A DNA stretch of 64,000 nucleotides from Clostridioides sp. (GTDB lineage Bacteria; Bacillota; Clostridia; Peptostreptococcales; Peptostreptococcaceae): contig JAISJN010000008.1 in NCBI GenBank assembly GCA_031261505.1, positions 186,001 to 250,000 on the forward strand, given 5' to 3'. A model generated the notes under the pieces. It was not told where the DNA came from and searched no databases. It saw only the letters and a list, made by a program, of their open reading frames with translations. The translations under genes and the position numbers were made by a program. Below are positions 8,420-17,594 of the stretch, in pieces (positions within the stretch are counted from its first letter, which is position 1; every line of letters begins with the position of its first letter).

Positions 8420-11059
8420 CTACTTAATTTGACCTCTAACTACCTCTACAGCACTTTCCAATGCCTCGTCGACTTTTGATACGTCAGATGCTCCTGCCTG
8501 TGCCATGTTAGGTCTTCCTCCACCTTTACCACCAGCAACTTTAGAAACCTCTTTGACTATATTTCCAGAGTGTATTCCCTTTTCGATTACATCTTTAGTA
8601 GCCGTAACCACGAAATCGACTTTTTCGTCGTGCACATTTGCAAGTACTACAACTCCAGAAACCAGCTTATCCCTCAAACTATCTGCTGTATTTCTAAGTG
8701 TTTCCATATCGATATTTTCGTATTTATTGCTTACAAGGCTAACCCCGTCCACATCTTTCTTCGAGTCTAGGATTGAATCTGCAGATTGTAAACTCATCTT
8801 AGCTTTAACATCGTGGATTTCTTTTGATATATTTTTATTTTCTTCTACTAAGCTTTCCACTCTTCCTAAAAGATTATCTTCTTTTGTCTTTAGGATACCA
8901 CAAACATCTGTCAATAATCCATCTTTTTCTATTATATATTTATATACAGCCTCACCTGTTATTGCTTCGATTCTCCTTACACCTGCTGCTACTCCACCTT
9001 CAGAAATAATTTTAAACAACCCTATCTCAGAAGTATTTCTTAGATGAGTACCTCCGCAAAGTTCTTTTGAATAATCACCCATAGTCACTACTCTTACTTC
9101 ATTTCCGTATTTTTCTCCGAATAATGCAGTCGCTCCATCTTTCTTAGCCTCATCTATCGACATTACTTCGTATCTTATGTCTAGGGCGTCTAGTACAGCT
9201 CTGTTTACTTCTTCTTCTATCTTAGTCAACTCTTCAGCTGTGATAGGTTCAAAATGAGTGAAGTCAAATCTAAGTCTATCTGGAGTTACAAGTGAACCTG
9301 CTTGGTTTACATGTTCTCCAAGGTGGTTCTTAAGTGATTTATGAAGTAAGTGAGTAGCACTGTGGTTTCTTGCAGATGCCATTCTGTTTGTTCTGCATAC
9401 TTCGGTATTTATCCTGTCGCCTACCTTTATTTCTCCTTCTACAACTTCCCCTATATGTCTTATGCTTCCAACTGCACCCTTTTTAGTATCAGATATCTTG
9501 ACTACTACGCCTTCTGATCTTAGGTATCCCTTATCTCCTAGCTGTCCACCGCTTTCTGCGTAGAATGTAGTCTCATCTAGTACTATAGATACCTTATCCC
9601 CTGACTTAGCCATGTCTGTGAGTTCTCCTCCGACTACTATAGCTTCTACATTTCCCTGTCCAAGCAGATTTTCGTATCCTTCGAACCTACTGTTTATAGG
9701 TCTGTCTAAGGTTGTTATAGGGTCTTCTTTCCAAGCTTCACCGTCCATATTTCCTCTGGCTGTTCTAGCTCTTTCCTTTTGTTCTTCCATTTCTCTGTCA
9801 AACTCATCTTCATCTAGCTCGAGTTCCTGTTCTTCTAGTATTTCCTTTGTTAAATCTACTGGGAATCCATAAGTGTCGTATAACTTAAAGGCATCTGCAC
9901 CTCTCAATATTTTTTCACCAGTTTTATTCATTTCATCTATCAATGTCTGGAGTATTTCAATACCCTGGTCTATTGTTTCGCTGAATTTTTCTTCTTCTAT
10001 TCTTATAACTTTTTTGAGGTAATCCTCTTGTTCAGCTATATTTGGATAAGCTTCACCATATTGCTCTATAACTCTATCCACTAGTTTATACAAGAATGAT
10101 TCTCTCATTCCTAGAAGCCTTCCATGGCGTGCTGCACGTCTTAAAAGCCTTCTTAATACGTATCCTCTTCCTTCATTTGAAGGTAGTACTCCATCGCTTA
10201 TTATCACGCTTACAGCCCTTATGTGGTCTGTTATTACCCTGATAGACATATCGTCTTTCGGATTTTTACCGTACTCCACTCCTGTAAGTTTTACAACATC
10301 GTTTAATATAGCGCTTATAGTATCTATTTCAAATATTGAATCCACATCTTGCATTATACATGCCATACGCTCAAGACCCATACCAGTATCTATGTTCTTG
10401 TTTTCAAGAGGTGTGTAGTTTCCGTTTTCGTCCCTATCGAATTGAGTGAACACGTGGTTCCAGAATTCCATGTATCTGTCACAGTCACATCCTGGTTTAC
10501 AGCCAGGGCTTCCACAACCGTATTTTTCACCCTTGTCGAAGTACATCTCTGAACAAGGTCCACAAGCTCCGACACCTATTTCCCAGAAATTATCGTCTTT
10601 TCCTAGTCTAACTATTCTCTCCTTAGGTATTTTTATATCTTTTTCCCATAATTCAAATGCTTCGTCGTCTTCTTCGTAAACTGTCACCCAAATTTTATCT
10701 ACTGGCAATTGAAGGTGTTCAGTTACGAATTCCCATCCCCATTCGATAGTTTCTTTTTTGAAGTAGTCCCCAAATGAGAAGTTACCCATCATTTCAAAGA
10801 ATGTGGCGTGTCTTGCTGTCTTTCCTACATTTTCTATATCGCCTGTCCTTATACATTTCTGGCAGGTACTCATTCTCTTTGACGGTGGTTGTGCCACTCC
10901 TGAGAAATAGTTTTTAAGTGGTGCCATACCTGAGTTTATAAGTAGTAAGCTTTTATCGTTTTTAGGTACTACTGGATAACTTTCTACCACATAATGGTCT
11001 TTCTCCCTGAAGAAGTCCAAGAATCTTCTCCTTATTTCATTTGCTCCTAGTTTTTGCAT
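8420..11059 (-). CDS. alaS: Alanyl-tRNA synthetase
   Basis: At 879 residues it has full length. The class II catalytic core (1-460) includes LLLINSGMAPLKNYF, RHATFFEMMGNFSFGDYF and GYVLRRLLRRAARHGR. The editing domain has the zinc-binding HSATH (566-570) and CGGTH (668-672) motifs. The C-Ala domain ends with GGKGGGRPNMAQAGA. It charges tRNA-Ala with alanine and clears mischarged seryl- or glycyl-tRNA. Expression is controlled by the T-box leader that fills the upstream gap. The extra cysteine-rich segment GCGSPGCKPGCDCDRYMEF is the usual one for bacterial AlaRS. Confidence 0.98.
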   Translation of the reverse strand: MQKLGANEIRRRFLDFFREKDHYVVESYPVVPKNDKSLLLINSGMAPLKNYFSGVAQPPSKRMSTCQKCIRTGDIENVGKTARHATFFEMMGNFSFGDYFKKETIEWGWEFVTEHLQLPVDKIWVTVYEEDDEAFELWEKDIKIPKERIVRLGKDDNFWEIGVGACGPCSEMYFDKGEKYGCGSPGCKPGCDCDRYMEFWNHVFTQFDRDENGNYTPLENKNIDTGMGLERMACIMQDVDSIFEIDTISAILNDVVKLTGVEYGKNPKDDMSIRVITDHIRAVSVIISDGVLPSNEGRGYVLRRLLRRAARHGRLLGMRESFLYKLVDRVIEQYGEAYPNIAEQEDYLKKVIRIEEEKFSETIDQGIEILQTLIDEMNKTGEKILRGADAFKLYDTYGFPVDLTKEILEEQELELDEDEFDREMEEQKERARTARGNMDGEAWKEDPITTLDRPINSRFEGYENLLGQGNVEAIVVGGELTDMAKSGDKVSIVLDETTFYAESGGQLGDKGYLRSEGVVVKISDTKKGAVGSIRHIGEVVEGEIKVGDRINTEVCRTNRMASARNHSATHLLHKSLKNHLGEHVNQAGSLVTPDRLRFDFTHFEPITAEELTKIEEEVNRAVLDALDIRYEVMSIDEAKKDGATALFGEKYGNEVRVVTMGDYSKELCGGTHLRNTSEIGLFKIISEGGVAAGVRRIEAITGEAVYKYIIEKDGLLTDVCGILKTKEDNLLGRVESLVEENKNISKEIHDVKAKMSLQSADSILDSKKDVDGVSLVSNKYENIDMETLRNTADSLRDKLVSGVVVLANVHDEKVDFVVTATKDVIEKGIHSGNIVKEVSKVAGGKGGGRPNMAQAGASDVSKVDEALESAVEVVRGQIK

Positions 11060-11099
11060 ATTTAATCCCTCCTGTAATTAATTTGTAGATATTTCTTTG

Positions 11100-11141
11100 A
11101 ATTAAAATATCGCCCCTATGATATTAACTATCATAGGGGCG
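11100..11141 (-). terminator. Intrinsic terminator of the alaS T-box leader
   Basis: CGCCCCTATGATA (11111-11123) and TATCATAGGGGCG (11129-11141) form a perfect 13-bp stem with a 5-base loop. On the minus strand it is followed by the T-rich ATATTTTAATTC. The T-box sequence lies just upstream, so this is the regulated terminator. Confidence 0.92.
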
Positions 11142-11335
11142 ACTATATCGCGGTACCACCCTAATTATCACCTCAGTGATATCTCCGGAAAATCCTTAGC
11201 TATAACGGCGCTACCGACAAATTCTACTCTAGTTCAAACTTGTTGCTCCCAGACTGCTTCGACTGATACATCCTAAGGGCTCTCAGCTAATCCCTCTCTC
11301 TTTGAGAATTTAATCAATGTACTACTTCTGTTCAT
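11109..11335 (-). promoter_or_regulatory. T-box riboswitch leader of alaS
   Basis: On the minus strand the leader shows a stem I region (AGAGAGAGGGATTAGCTG ... GAGCCCT), a GCA triplet (an Ala codon, 11257-11255) in GTCGAAGCAGTC that suits the specifier loop, the conserved AGGGTGGTACCGCG T-box (11162-11149) and a perfect 13-bp terminator stem. Uncharged tRNA-Ala would pair with the T-box and prevent termination. The exact specifier position is inferred. Confidence 0.93.
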
Positions 11336-11375
11336 AGCAATAACTTTTTAGTTTTTTGATTTAATCAATGTACTA
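11308..11375. repeat. Direct repeat at the 5' end of the T-box leader
   Basis: ATTTAATCAATGTACTA occurs twice, at 11308-11324 and 11359-11375. The inner copy lies at the start of the T-box stem I region. The 133 bp between the leader and mnmA must hold the alaS promoter, but no clear -35/-10 pair stands out. Confidence 0.7.
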
Positions 11376-11474
11376 ATTACCTTCATTTGCCCAGCAATAA
11401 ATCTTAATTTTCATAAACCAATTTAATTCTTAATATGTCTAATATACTAGATATTTAGATATATTGCAAGAATT

Positions 11475-12551
11475 TTATTTTATGATTCCTCCGCCGACTA
11501 CTTTTTCTCCGTCGTACATCACTACTGACTGACCACTTGTAATAGCCCTTTGACCTTGTTCAAACACTATCTTGATATTTCCATCTTCTAACATGGATAC
11601 GACTGCGTTCGAAGGTTTTGCACTGTATCTTATCTTAGCCTGTACCTTCATTGGCTCGTCTATACCATCAACTGAAATCCAGTTTACATCCTTTGCTATA
11701 AGTTCCTTTTTGAATAGGTCGTCGTTATCGCCGAGGACTACTCTATTTCTTTTTGCATCTATATCGACTACAAACATCGGTTTACCGAAAGTGATTCCCA
11801 GTCCCTTTCTCTGGCCTATAGTGTAATGTATTATTCCCTGGTGTTTTCCGAGGACATTTCCTTTAGTATCTACAAAGTCGCCTGGATTTATACTTTGATC
11901 CGTATGATTTTTTACGTAGTTAACATAGTCGTTGTCTTTTACAAAACAGATTTCTTGACTATCTGGCTTATTGTACACTAGAAGCCCCTGTTCTTTTGCA
12001 ATCTCTCTCACCCTATCCTTTTCGTACTCTCCTATAGGTAGCAAGGTATGCTCTAGCCTGTCCTGAGTTAGGTTGTACAAGGCGTAGGTCTGGTCTTTCT
12101 TGTCCGTTACTGATTTTTTAAGCAAGTACCTTCCAGTGTCCTCGTCCTTTTCTATCTTAGCGTAATGACCTGTAGCTACGTAGTCACAACCTATCTTTCT
12201 AGCCATGTTGTAGAACTCGTCAAATTTTATATGTTTATTGCAGGCGATACACGGATTAGGAGTGTTGCCTTCCAAATATTCTTCTATAAAGTAGTCTATT
12301 ACCTTTTCTCTGAATACGTCTTTGAAGTTCAATACGTAAAATGGTATTCCGATTTTATTGGCTACTCTTCTTGCGTCTTCCACTGCTGAGAGTGAGCAAC
12401 ATCCGCCTTCATTGTCGAATTCAAAGTCATCATCGTCCTGCCACAGTTTCATTGTGACCCCGATTACATCGTATCCCTGTTCTTTTAAAAGATATGCCGC
12501 CACAGAGCTGTCAACTCCTCCACTCATACCTATCATTACTTTCTTTTTCAT
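11475..12551 (-). CDS. mnmA: tRNA 2-thiouridylase MnmA (TrmU)
   Basis: The 358-residue enzyme puts sulfur on U34 of tRNA-Lys, -Glu and -Gln. The N-terminal PP-loop reads [15 protein letters not shown] for ATP. The catalytic cysteines are visible as C101/C104 in NPCIAC and C202 in DSQEICFV, and GHYAKIE and GQRKGLGI are family motifs. The sulfur donor is a cysteine desulfurase, which fits its place directly after iscR-iscS-iscU. A hairpin terminator (12601-12647) separates it from iscU, so it may have partly independent transcription. Confidence 0.96.
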   Translation of the reverse strand: MKKKVMIGMSGGVDSSVAAYLLKEQGYDVIGVTMKLWQDDDDFEFDNEGGCCSLSAVEDARRVANKIGIPFYVLNFKDVFREKVIDYFIEEYLEGNTPNPCIACNKHIKFDEFYNMARKIGCDYVATGHYAKIEKDEDTGRYLLKKSVTDKKDQTYALYNLTQDRLEHTLLPIGEYEKDRVREIAKEQGLLVYNKPDSQEICFVKDNDYVNYVKNHTDQSINPGDFVDTKGNVLGKHQGIIHYTIGQRKGLGITFGKPMFVVDIDAKRNRVVLGDNDDLFKKELIAKDVNWISVDGIDEPMKVQAKIRYSAKPSNAVVSMLEDGNIKIVFEQGQRAITSGQSVVMYDGEKVVGGGIIK

Positions 12552-12600
12552 CTAGTTCACCTCTAACTAATGATTATACCAGAAGTTTAATCAATTTAAA

Positions 12601-12647
12601 AGGCGGTACGACACCCGACAAATATTTAGCCACTGTGCATACCGCCT
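12601..12647 (-). terminator. Intrinsic terminator after iscU
   Basis: AGGCGGTA and TACCGCCT pair across a 31-base loop that can fold further. On the minus strand the stem is followed by TTTTAAATTG. It lies 70 bp past the iscU stop. Confidence 0.7.
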
Positions 12648-12717
12648 ATATTTACAACGATTTATCTCTCGTGAGTACCCCACTGAGAAATAGTCGACTT
12701 TATGTCCAACCTAGTTC

Positions 12718-13161
12718 CTATTCTTCTTCTGGAACGTCGTGGTCGTGTGCATCGTCTATTACATATCCTTCTAGTTCTGGAATTACCACATTGTGCTTTT
12801 CTGCATAATCGATAAGAGCTGCTTTAACAGCTTGTTCTGCTAATACTGAGCAATGCATTTTAACTGGTGGCAAACCATCTAATGCTTCTGCAACGGCTTT
12901 GTTAGTAAGTGTTAGAGCATCTTGGATGCTTTTTCCCTTTATCATTTCAGTAGCCATTGAAGAACTTGCTATCGCTGATCCACAGCCAAATGTTTTGAAT
13001 TTGACGTCGTTTATTATTCCCTGGTCATCTATATCTAGGAATATTTTCATTATATCTCCACAAGTTGGGTTTCCAACTTCACCAACTCCACTTGCGTCCC
13101 CTATTTCACCCATGTTTCTTGGATTTAAGAAATGGTCCATTACTTTATCACTGTATTGCAT
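12718..13161 (-). CDS. iscU: Fe-S cluster scaffold protein IscU/NifU-like
   Basis: The 147-residue protein has the three scaffold cysteines, C34 in PTCGD, C60 in FGCGSA and C104 in KMHCSVLAEQAV, with D36 beside the first. It builds Fe-S clusters from sulfur delivered by IscS. The C-terminal tail is extended and ends in a His/Asp/Glu-rich stretch (DDAHDHDVPEEE), common in clostridial members. It lies in the iscR-iscS-iscU order, 143 bp after iscS, with a perfect 18-bp tandem duplication in the gap. Confidence 0.95.
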   Translation of the reverse strand: MQYSDKVMDHFLNPRNMGEIGDASGVGEVGNPTCGDIMKIFLDIDDQGIINDVKFKTFGCGSAIASSSMATEMIKGKSIQDALTLTNKAVAEALDGLPPVKMHCSVLAEQAVKAALIDYAEKHNVVIPELEGYVIDDAHDHDVPEEE

Positions 13162-13210
13162 TGTTTTTTCCTCCTATTTATCCTCTTCATCTGTATAATA
13201 AATTATCTAA

Positions 13211-13246
13211 ATTTTATATTTGAACTACATTTTATATTTGAACTAC
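13211..13246. repeat. Perfect 18-bp tandem duplication between iscS and iscU
   Basis: ATTTTATATTTGAACTAC occurs twice in direct succession (13211-13228 and 13229-13246). The rest of the gap is unremarkable and AT-rich. Confidence 0.85.
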
Positions 13247-13304
13247 GCCTCAAAATTTATAGTCGGCATAGTTATTTGCTAGTTTAGTATCGCTCAACTG
13301 GACG

Positions 13305-14504
13305 TTATATTCTTCCAGCTTGTTTTGCTTCGTCGTACAGTGGTGACATACTTCTTAATTTTTCGATCACTCCTGGAAGATTTTCAAGAATGTAATCTAT
13401 ATCTTCTTCAGTTGTGAAATCTCCTACTGTAAGTCTTAGTGATCCATGAGCTATTTCTGGTATCAAACCTATAGATAGAAGTACATGTGATGGATCCAAT
13501 GATCCTGAAGTACATGCTGATCCACTTGAACCAGCTATTCCAAGCATATCTAGAAGTAGGAGTATTCCTTCTCCTTCTATGAATTCAAACGCAAAGTTTG
13601 TAGTTCCTGGAAGTCTGTTTTCTTGATCTCCATTAACTCTAGTGTAAGGTATTCTTTCAAGTACTCCATCAACTAGCTTTCTGCTTAATCTAGTAAGCTC
13701 TTCAACGTGGTGTGATAGATTAGCTTTTGCTATTTCTGCAGCCTTGCCGTAACCAACTATCGCTGGTATATTTTCTGTACCTGCTCTCTTGCCTTTTTCT
13801 TGTTCTCCACCATGTATCAAATTGTGTATTTTTACTCCTCTTCTCATGTACATTGAACCTATTCCCTTTGGTCCGTATATTTTATGAGAAGACATACTCA
13901 TCATATCTACGTTTAATTCTTTTACATCTATCGGAATGTTCCCAGCTGCTTGAACTGCATCTGTGTGGAATAGCACTCCGTGTTTCTTAGCTATTTCGCC
14001 TATTTCTTTGATAGGTTCTATTGTACCTATTTCGTTGTTGGCGAACATAACACTTATTATAATTGTTGCATCTGTTATAGCTTCTTCTAATTGTTGTAAA
14101 TCAATTCTACCCTTGCTGTCTACTTCTAGATAAGTAACTTCAAATCCATGTACTTTTTCTAGGTATTCACAAGTGTGAAGCACTGCATGATGCTCTATTT
14201 TAGAAGTTATTATATGGTTTTTAGTAGGGTCTTTCATTCTAGCTGCAAATGCTGCCCCTTCTATTGCCCAGTTATCACTTTCACTTCCACCACCGGTGAA
14301 GTATATTTCACTTGGTTGAGCATTTATAAGAGCTGCTACTTTTTCTCTAGATTCGTCTAGAGCTTCTTTTGCATCTCTACCGAAACCGTGGAAACTTGAT
14401 GCATTACCAAAGTATTCAGTGAAGTAAGGTTGCATAATATCTACAACTTCCTGTTTAACTGGAGTAGTTGCTGCATAATCCATATATATCTTTCTTTTTT
14501 CCAT
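13305..14504 (-). CDS. iscS: Cysteine desulfurase IscS/NifS-like
   Basis: This 399-residue PLP enzyme removes sulfur from cysteine and passes it on for Fe-S clusters and tRNA thiolation. It shows the PLP lysine K208 in SMSSHKIYGPKG, H105/H106 in SKIEHHAVL and the active-site cysteine C331 in GSSGSACTSGSLDPSHV. The SSGSACTSG segment is the pattern of the NifS-like group found with short NifU-type scaffolds in clostridia. It starts 32 bp after iscR, so the two are co-transcribed under the IscR promoter. Confidence 0.96.
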   Translation of the reverse strand: MEKRKIYMDYAATTPVKQEVVDIMQPYFTEYFGNASSFHGFGRDAKEALDESREKVAALINAQPSEIYFTGGGSESDNWAIEGAAFAARMKDPTKNHIITSKIEHHAVLHTCEYLEKVHGFEVTYLEVDSKGRIDLQQLEEAITDATIIISVMFANNEIGTIEPIKEIGEIAKKHGVLFHTDAVQAAGNIPIDVKELNVDMMSMSSHKIYGPKGIGSMYMRRGVKIHNLIHGGEQEKGKRAGTENIPAIVGYGKAAEIAKANLSHHVEELTRLSRKLVDGVLERIPYTRVNGDQENRLPGTTNFAFEFIEGEGILLLLDMLGIAGSSGSACTSGSLDPSHVLLSIGLIPEIAHGSLRLTVGDFTTEEDIDYILENLPGVIEKLRSMSPLYDEAKQAGRI

Positions 14505-14536
14505 CTAATCCATCTCCAAATCATATTATTTTAATA

Positions 14537-14995
14537 TTATTTTTTCTCATGGTGCAAATCTATCTTATTGTCTACCTGTTTGCGACTCGCGTTGTCGTCA
14601 TCTATCATGTCTTGAAGAGTAATTGAATACGTAATATCATCAATACCCTTTTTTATCTTCTCCCAAACACCTCTAGTGGCACATGTGCTTGAATTTTTAC
14701 ATAAGTCCTCGTCCATGAGACAATCCGATATATTAACTGGTCCTTCCAGTACATTTAGTATTTCACCTACAGTTATTTCCTGTGCTTGTCTAGACAGCAG
14801 GTATCCACCTTGTGCCCCTCTTATACTATTGACCAAATCAGCTTTCTTAAGTGTTGAGAATAACTGTTCTAGATATTGAATAGATATATCCTGTTTACTT
14901 GCGATCAATTTTAGAGGTACTGGACCTTTGTGTTGCTCCTGCGCTAGGACAAGCATGGCCTTAAGACCATATCTACCCTTAGTAGATAATTTCAT
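14537..14995 (-). CDS. iscR: Rrf2-family Fe-S-sensing repressor, IscR-like
   Basis: The 152-residue regulator has an N-terminal winged helix (MKLSTKGRYGLKAMLVLA, QYLEQLFSTLKKADLVNSIRGAQGGYLL). Three cysteines, C92, C99 and C105, are spaced as in Fe-S-binding IscR. It probably senses cluster supply and represses the isc genes. The ATG at 14995 is preferred over one at 15013 because GAGGTG sits 6-7 bases ahead. A near-consensus promoter and a 9-bp inverted repeat just before the gene suggest autoregulation. Confidence 0.93.
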   Translation of the reverse strand: MKLSTKGRYGLKAMLVLAQEQHKGPVPLKLIASKQDISIQYLEQLFSTLKKADLVNSIRGAQGGYLLSRQAQEITVGEILNVLEGPVNISDCLMDEDLCKNSSTCATRGVWEKIKKGIDDITYSITLQDMIDDDNASRKQVDNKIDLHHEKK

Positions 14996-15024
14996 TTGTA
15001 TCACCTCAAGCATTCGTGAAAATC

Positions 15025-15049
15025 AATCCATACTAAATTGGTATGGATT
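15025..15049. promoter_or_regulatory. Inverted repeat upstream of iscR, candidate IscR operator
   Basis: AATCCATAC (15025-15033) and GTATGGATT (15041-15049) are perfect complements with a 7-base centre. The site lies between the promoter (-10 at 15062-15067) and the ribosome site, well placed to block the iscR-iscS-iscU transcript. Confidence 0.6.
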
Positions 15050-15061
15050 AACTACAACATC

Positions 15062-15090
15062 ATTGTATTATATCCTAGTAATTTTGTCAA
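15062..15090 (-). promoter_or_regulatory. SigA-type promoter of the isc operon
   Basis: TTGACA (15085-15090) and TACAAT (15062-15067) are spaced by 17 bases on the minus strand, upstream of the inverted repeat and iscR. Confidence 0.8.
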
Positions 15091-15134
15091 CATTAAAATA
15101 GCAATTTAAGACTAAAGTATTTATTTATTTCACA

Positions 15135-16385
15135 CTAGGTCTCTAACCCGTCTAGATACGCCTTAATTCCGTTCTCTATTCTGTTATCTTGGGGAATATA
15201 GTATTTGCTATCCTTTATATTGTCTGGCAAGTACTGTTGTTTTACATAGTGGTTTTTGTAGCCGTGAGGGTATTTGTATTTATCTTCCTCCCTGTTTGAA
15301 AACTCTCCTCCCCTAGTCAGTCGAGTTGGAACTTCTCCGACAAATTTACCATCTAGCTCTTTGAGGGCTGAATTTATCGCGTTATATGAAGAGTTTGACT
15401 TAGGAGATGTAGCGAGGAGTATAACAGCCTCTGCTAGAGGTATCCTGGCTTCCGGTAGACCTAGCTGCATTGCCGAATCCACACACGCCTTCACTACTAC
15501 TATAGCGTTTGGATAGGCTAGACCTATGTCCTCACATGCTATTACCATCAGCCTTCTACATATGCTTATTAGATCTCCGCCCTTGATAAGTCTAGCTAGA
15601 TAGTGAACTGCAGCCTGTGGATCACTTCCCCTTATTGATTTTTGAAATGCACTTAATGCGTCGTAGTGGCTGTCTCCATCCATATCGTAGTTTAAAGTTT
15701 TGATCAGCTTTGATTCCCTTAATGTATCTATATCTATGACTACTCGATTGTCCGAATTCGGCTTCGTAGCGTATACCAACAACTCTAGGGTATTTATCGC
15801 TATCCTCATGTCGCCCTCTGACATCTGTGCTATTTCTTTTAAGACCTCGTCTTTGCAGTCTACATCCATAAAACTATCCTGGTTTAGCACTTCGACCGCC
15901 CTTTTCAGACCTCTCTGTATTTCGTCCGCCTCTATTGGTTTGAACTCAAATACGGTAGATCTACTTATCAACGCCTTGTAGACGTAGTGATAGGGGTTTT
16001 CTGTAGTACTAGCTATTAATGTAATCCTACCCTTCTCTATAAACTCGAGTATGGACTGTTGTTGTTTTTTATTGAAGCTCTGAATCTCATCTATGTAAAG
16101 TAGAACTCCATTTAAATTTTTCATCTCACCTAACTCAGATATCACCTTTTTGATATCGTCAAGCGACGAGTTGGTCGCATTTATCTTGTAGAATCCTTTA
16201 TTGCTCTTTTTGGCTATTATTTCAGCTACCGTCGTCTTTCCTATTCCCGGAGGTCCGTAGAAAATCATATTCGGCAGAAAACCAGATTCTAAAACCCTGT
16301 ACAGGATGCTTCCCTTTCCTATTATGTGTTTTTGACCGACTACATCTTCAAGGTCTTGTGGTCTTATTCTATCCGCTAAAGGCAT
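15135..16385 (-). CDS. rarA: Replication-associated recombination protein A (RarA/MgsA) AAA+ ATPase
   Basis: The 416-residue clamp-loader-like AAA+ ATPase shows MPLADRIRPQDLEDVVGQKHI at the start, Walker A GPPGIGKTT, Walker B LLYIDEIQ, a sensor region STTENP and RST (arginine finger region). The C-terminal half has AHYLARLIKGGD-type and ARIPLAEAVILLATSPKSN motifs. RarA acts at stalled replication forks, usually as a tetramer. The Walker B reads DEIQ instead of the more usual DEIH, a conservative change. It stands alone between iscR and codY with its own spacing. Confidence 0.94.
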   Translation of the reverse strand: MPLADRIRPQDLEDVVGQKHIIGKGSILYRVLESGFLPNMIFYGPPGIGKTTVAEIIAKKSNKGFYKINATNSSLDDIKKVISELGEMKNLNGVLLYIDEIQSFNKKQQQSILEFIEKGRITLIASTTENPYHYVYKALISRSTVFEFKPIEADEIQRGLKRAVEVLNQDSFMDVDCKDEVLKEIAQMSEGDMRIAINTLELLVYATKPNSDNRVVIDIDTLRESKLIKTLNYDMDGDSHYDALSAFQKSIRGSDPQAAVHYLARLIKGGDLISICRRLMVIACEDIGLAYPNAIVVVKACVDSAMQLGLPEARIPLAEAVILLATSPKSNSSYNAINSALKELDGKFVGEVPTRLTRGGEFSNREEDKYKYPHGYKNHYVKQQYLPDNIKDSKYYIPQDNRIENGIKAYLDGLET

Positions 16386-16418
16386 TTTTCTCCCTTCTTT
16401 CTAAAATTAGTGATAAAA

Positions 16419-16444
16419 GGGCTGCATCGATAACAATGCAGCCC
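16419..16444 (-). terminator. Intrinsic terminator after codY
   Basis: GGGCTGCAT and ATGCAGCCC form a perfect 9-bp stem with an 8-base loop, and the minus strand continues with CTTTTATCACTAATTTT. It lies 84 bp past the codY stop. Confidence 0.85.
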
Positions 16445-16527
16445 CTGATTTCAATTAAATTGGATAGTCCTATATTTAAACACTCTCGTGTTTTTATAGT
16501 TCACATCAACTCCAAAGTTTCAATCTA

Positions 16528-17310
16528 CTATTCGCTCTTTAATTTTTTAAGTTCGTCTAGAAGTTTGTCGTTTAGAACTTTGATATGAGTTCCCTTCATA
16601 CCTAGGGATCTAGATTCTATAACTCCAGCACTTTCGAATTTTCTAAGTGCGTTTACTATTACAGATCTTGTTATACCAACTCTATCTGCTATCTTACTAG
16701 CTACTAGTAAGCCTTCTTTTCCATCTAATTCATCAAATATATGCTCAACAGCTTCTAGTTCTGAATAAGAAAGCGTTCCTATAGCCATTTGAACAACAGC
16801 TTTTTTTCTCATTTCTTCTTCTAATTCTTCACCTATAGCTCTTAATATTTCAAGGCCTACAACTGTTGCACTGTATTCAGATACAACCAAGTCATCGTCG
16901 TTGTACGGTTGCTCATATCTTGACAATACCAAGGTACCAAGTCTCTGTCCGCTTCCTAGTATTGGAACGATAGTTGAGAACTTGTGTGATCTAGTTTGCT
17001 CTAGAGGGAATACCTCAAGAAGAGCGTCTCCAGTCATGTTTTCTTGAGTTTCTACAACTGATAGTAGGTTAGTTGCATAAACTTCTGGGAATCTCTTTTG
17101 TTTAGTGTTTTCATCGATTATTATCGAGCTGTCTTCAGCGTTGAAAAGATAAACTCCAAGCACCTTTCCTTTAGCACTCAATACATAAACGTTTGAACTT
17201 AAAACCTCTCCCAATGCTCTTGAAAGCAAATCGAAAGATACGTTACTTCCTCCGCTTGTTTGCAAAATCTTATTGATTTTTCTTGTCTTTTGTAATACTT
17301 CACTTGCCAT
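16528..17310 (-). CDS. codY: GTP/branched-chain amino acid sensing global regulator CodY
   Basis: The 260-residue protein has the full CodY layout: a GAF ligand domain (about 1-155, starting with [16 protein letters not shown]) and a C-terminal winged helix with [42 protein letters not shown], the invariant DNA-binding part. Bound to Ile/Leu/Val and GTP, it represses nutrient-scavenging and biosynthetic genes. Upstream, CATTTTCTAAAAAAT (17366-17380, 12 of 15 to the CodY box) could mediate autoregulation, and a TTGAAA-17-TAATCT promoter is possible. The three brnQ transporters in this window are likely targets. Confidence 0.97.
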   Translation of the reverse strand: MASEVLQKTRKINKILQTSGGSNVSFDLLSRALGEVLSSNVYVLSAKGKVLGVYLFNAEDSSIIIDENTKQKRFPEVYATNLLSVVETQENMTGDALLEVFPLEQTRSHKFSTIVPILGSGQRLGTLVLSRYEQPYNDDDLVVSEYSATVVGLEILRAIGEELEEEMRKKAVVQMAIGTLSYSELEAVEHIFDELDGKEGLLVASKIADRVGITRSVIVNALRKFESAGVIESRSLGMKGTHIKVLNDKLLDELKKLKSE

Positions 17311-17594
17311 ATCATCATCTCCTCATGAAATTAAGGCTAAATTATTTACCTAACTTAATTAATTCCATTTTCTAAAAAATATAATCATGTTTCTTGTATT
17401 TCTTTCTTACACTGCAAGATTATCACATTTCGAGTTTTTTTTCAATACGAATTTAGAATTTTTTAAATTTTATTCGTTTTTTTGATAATTTATATGATTA
17501 AATTAATGTTAAAATTTCGGTTTTCAATAATTCAGCTGCCTAATTTCACCTCTTACATTTATTTTTTTTGCCCAAATATTTAATAACACAATAT

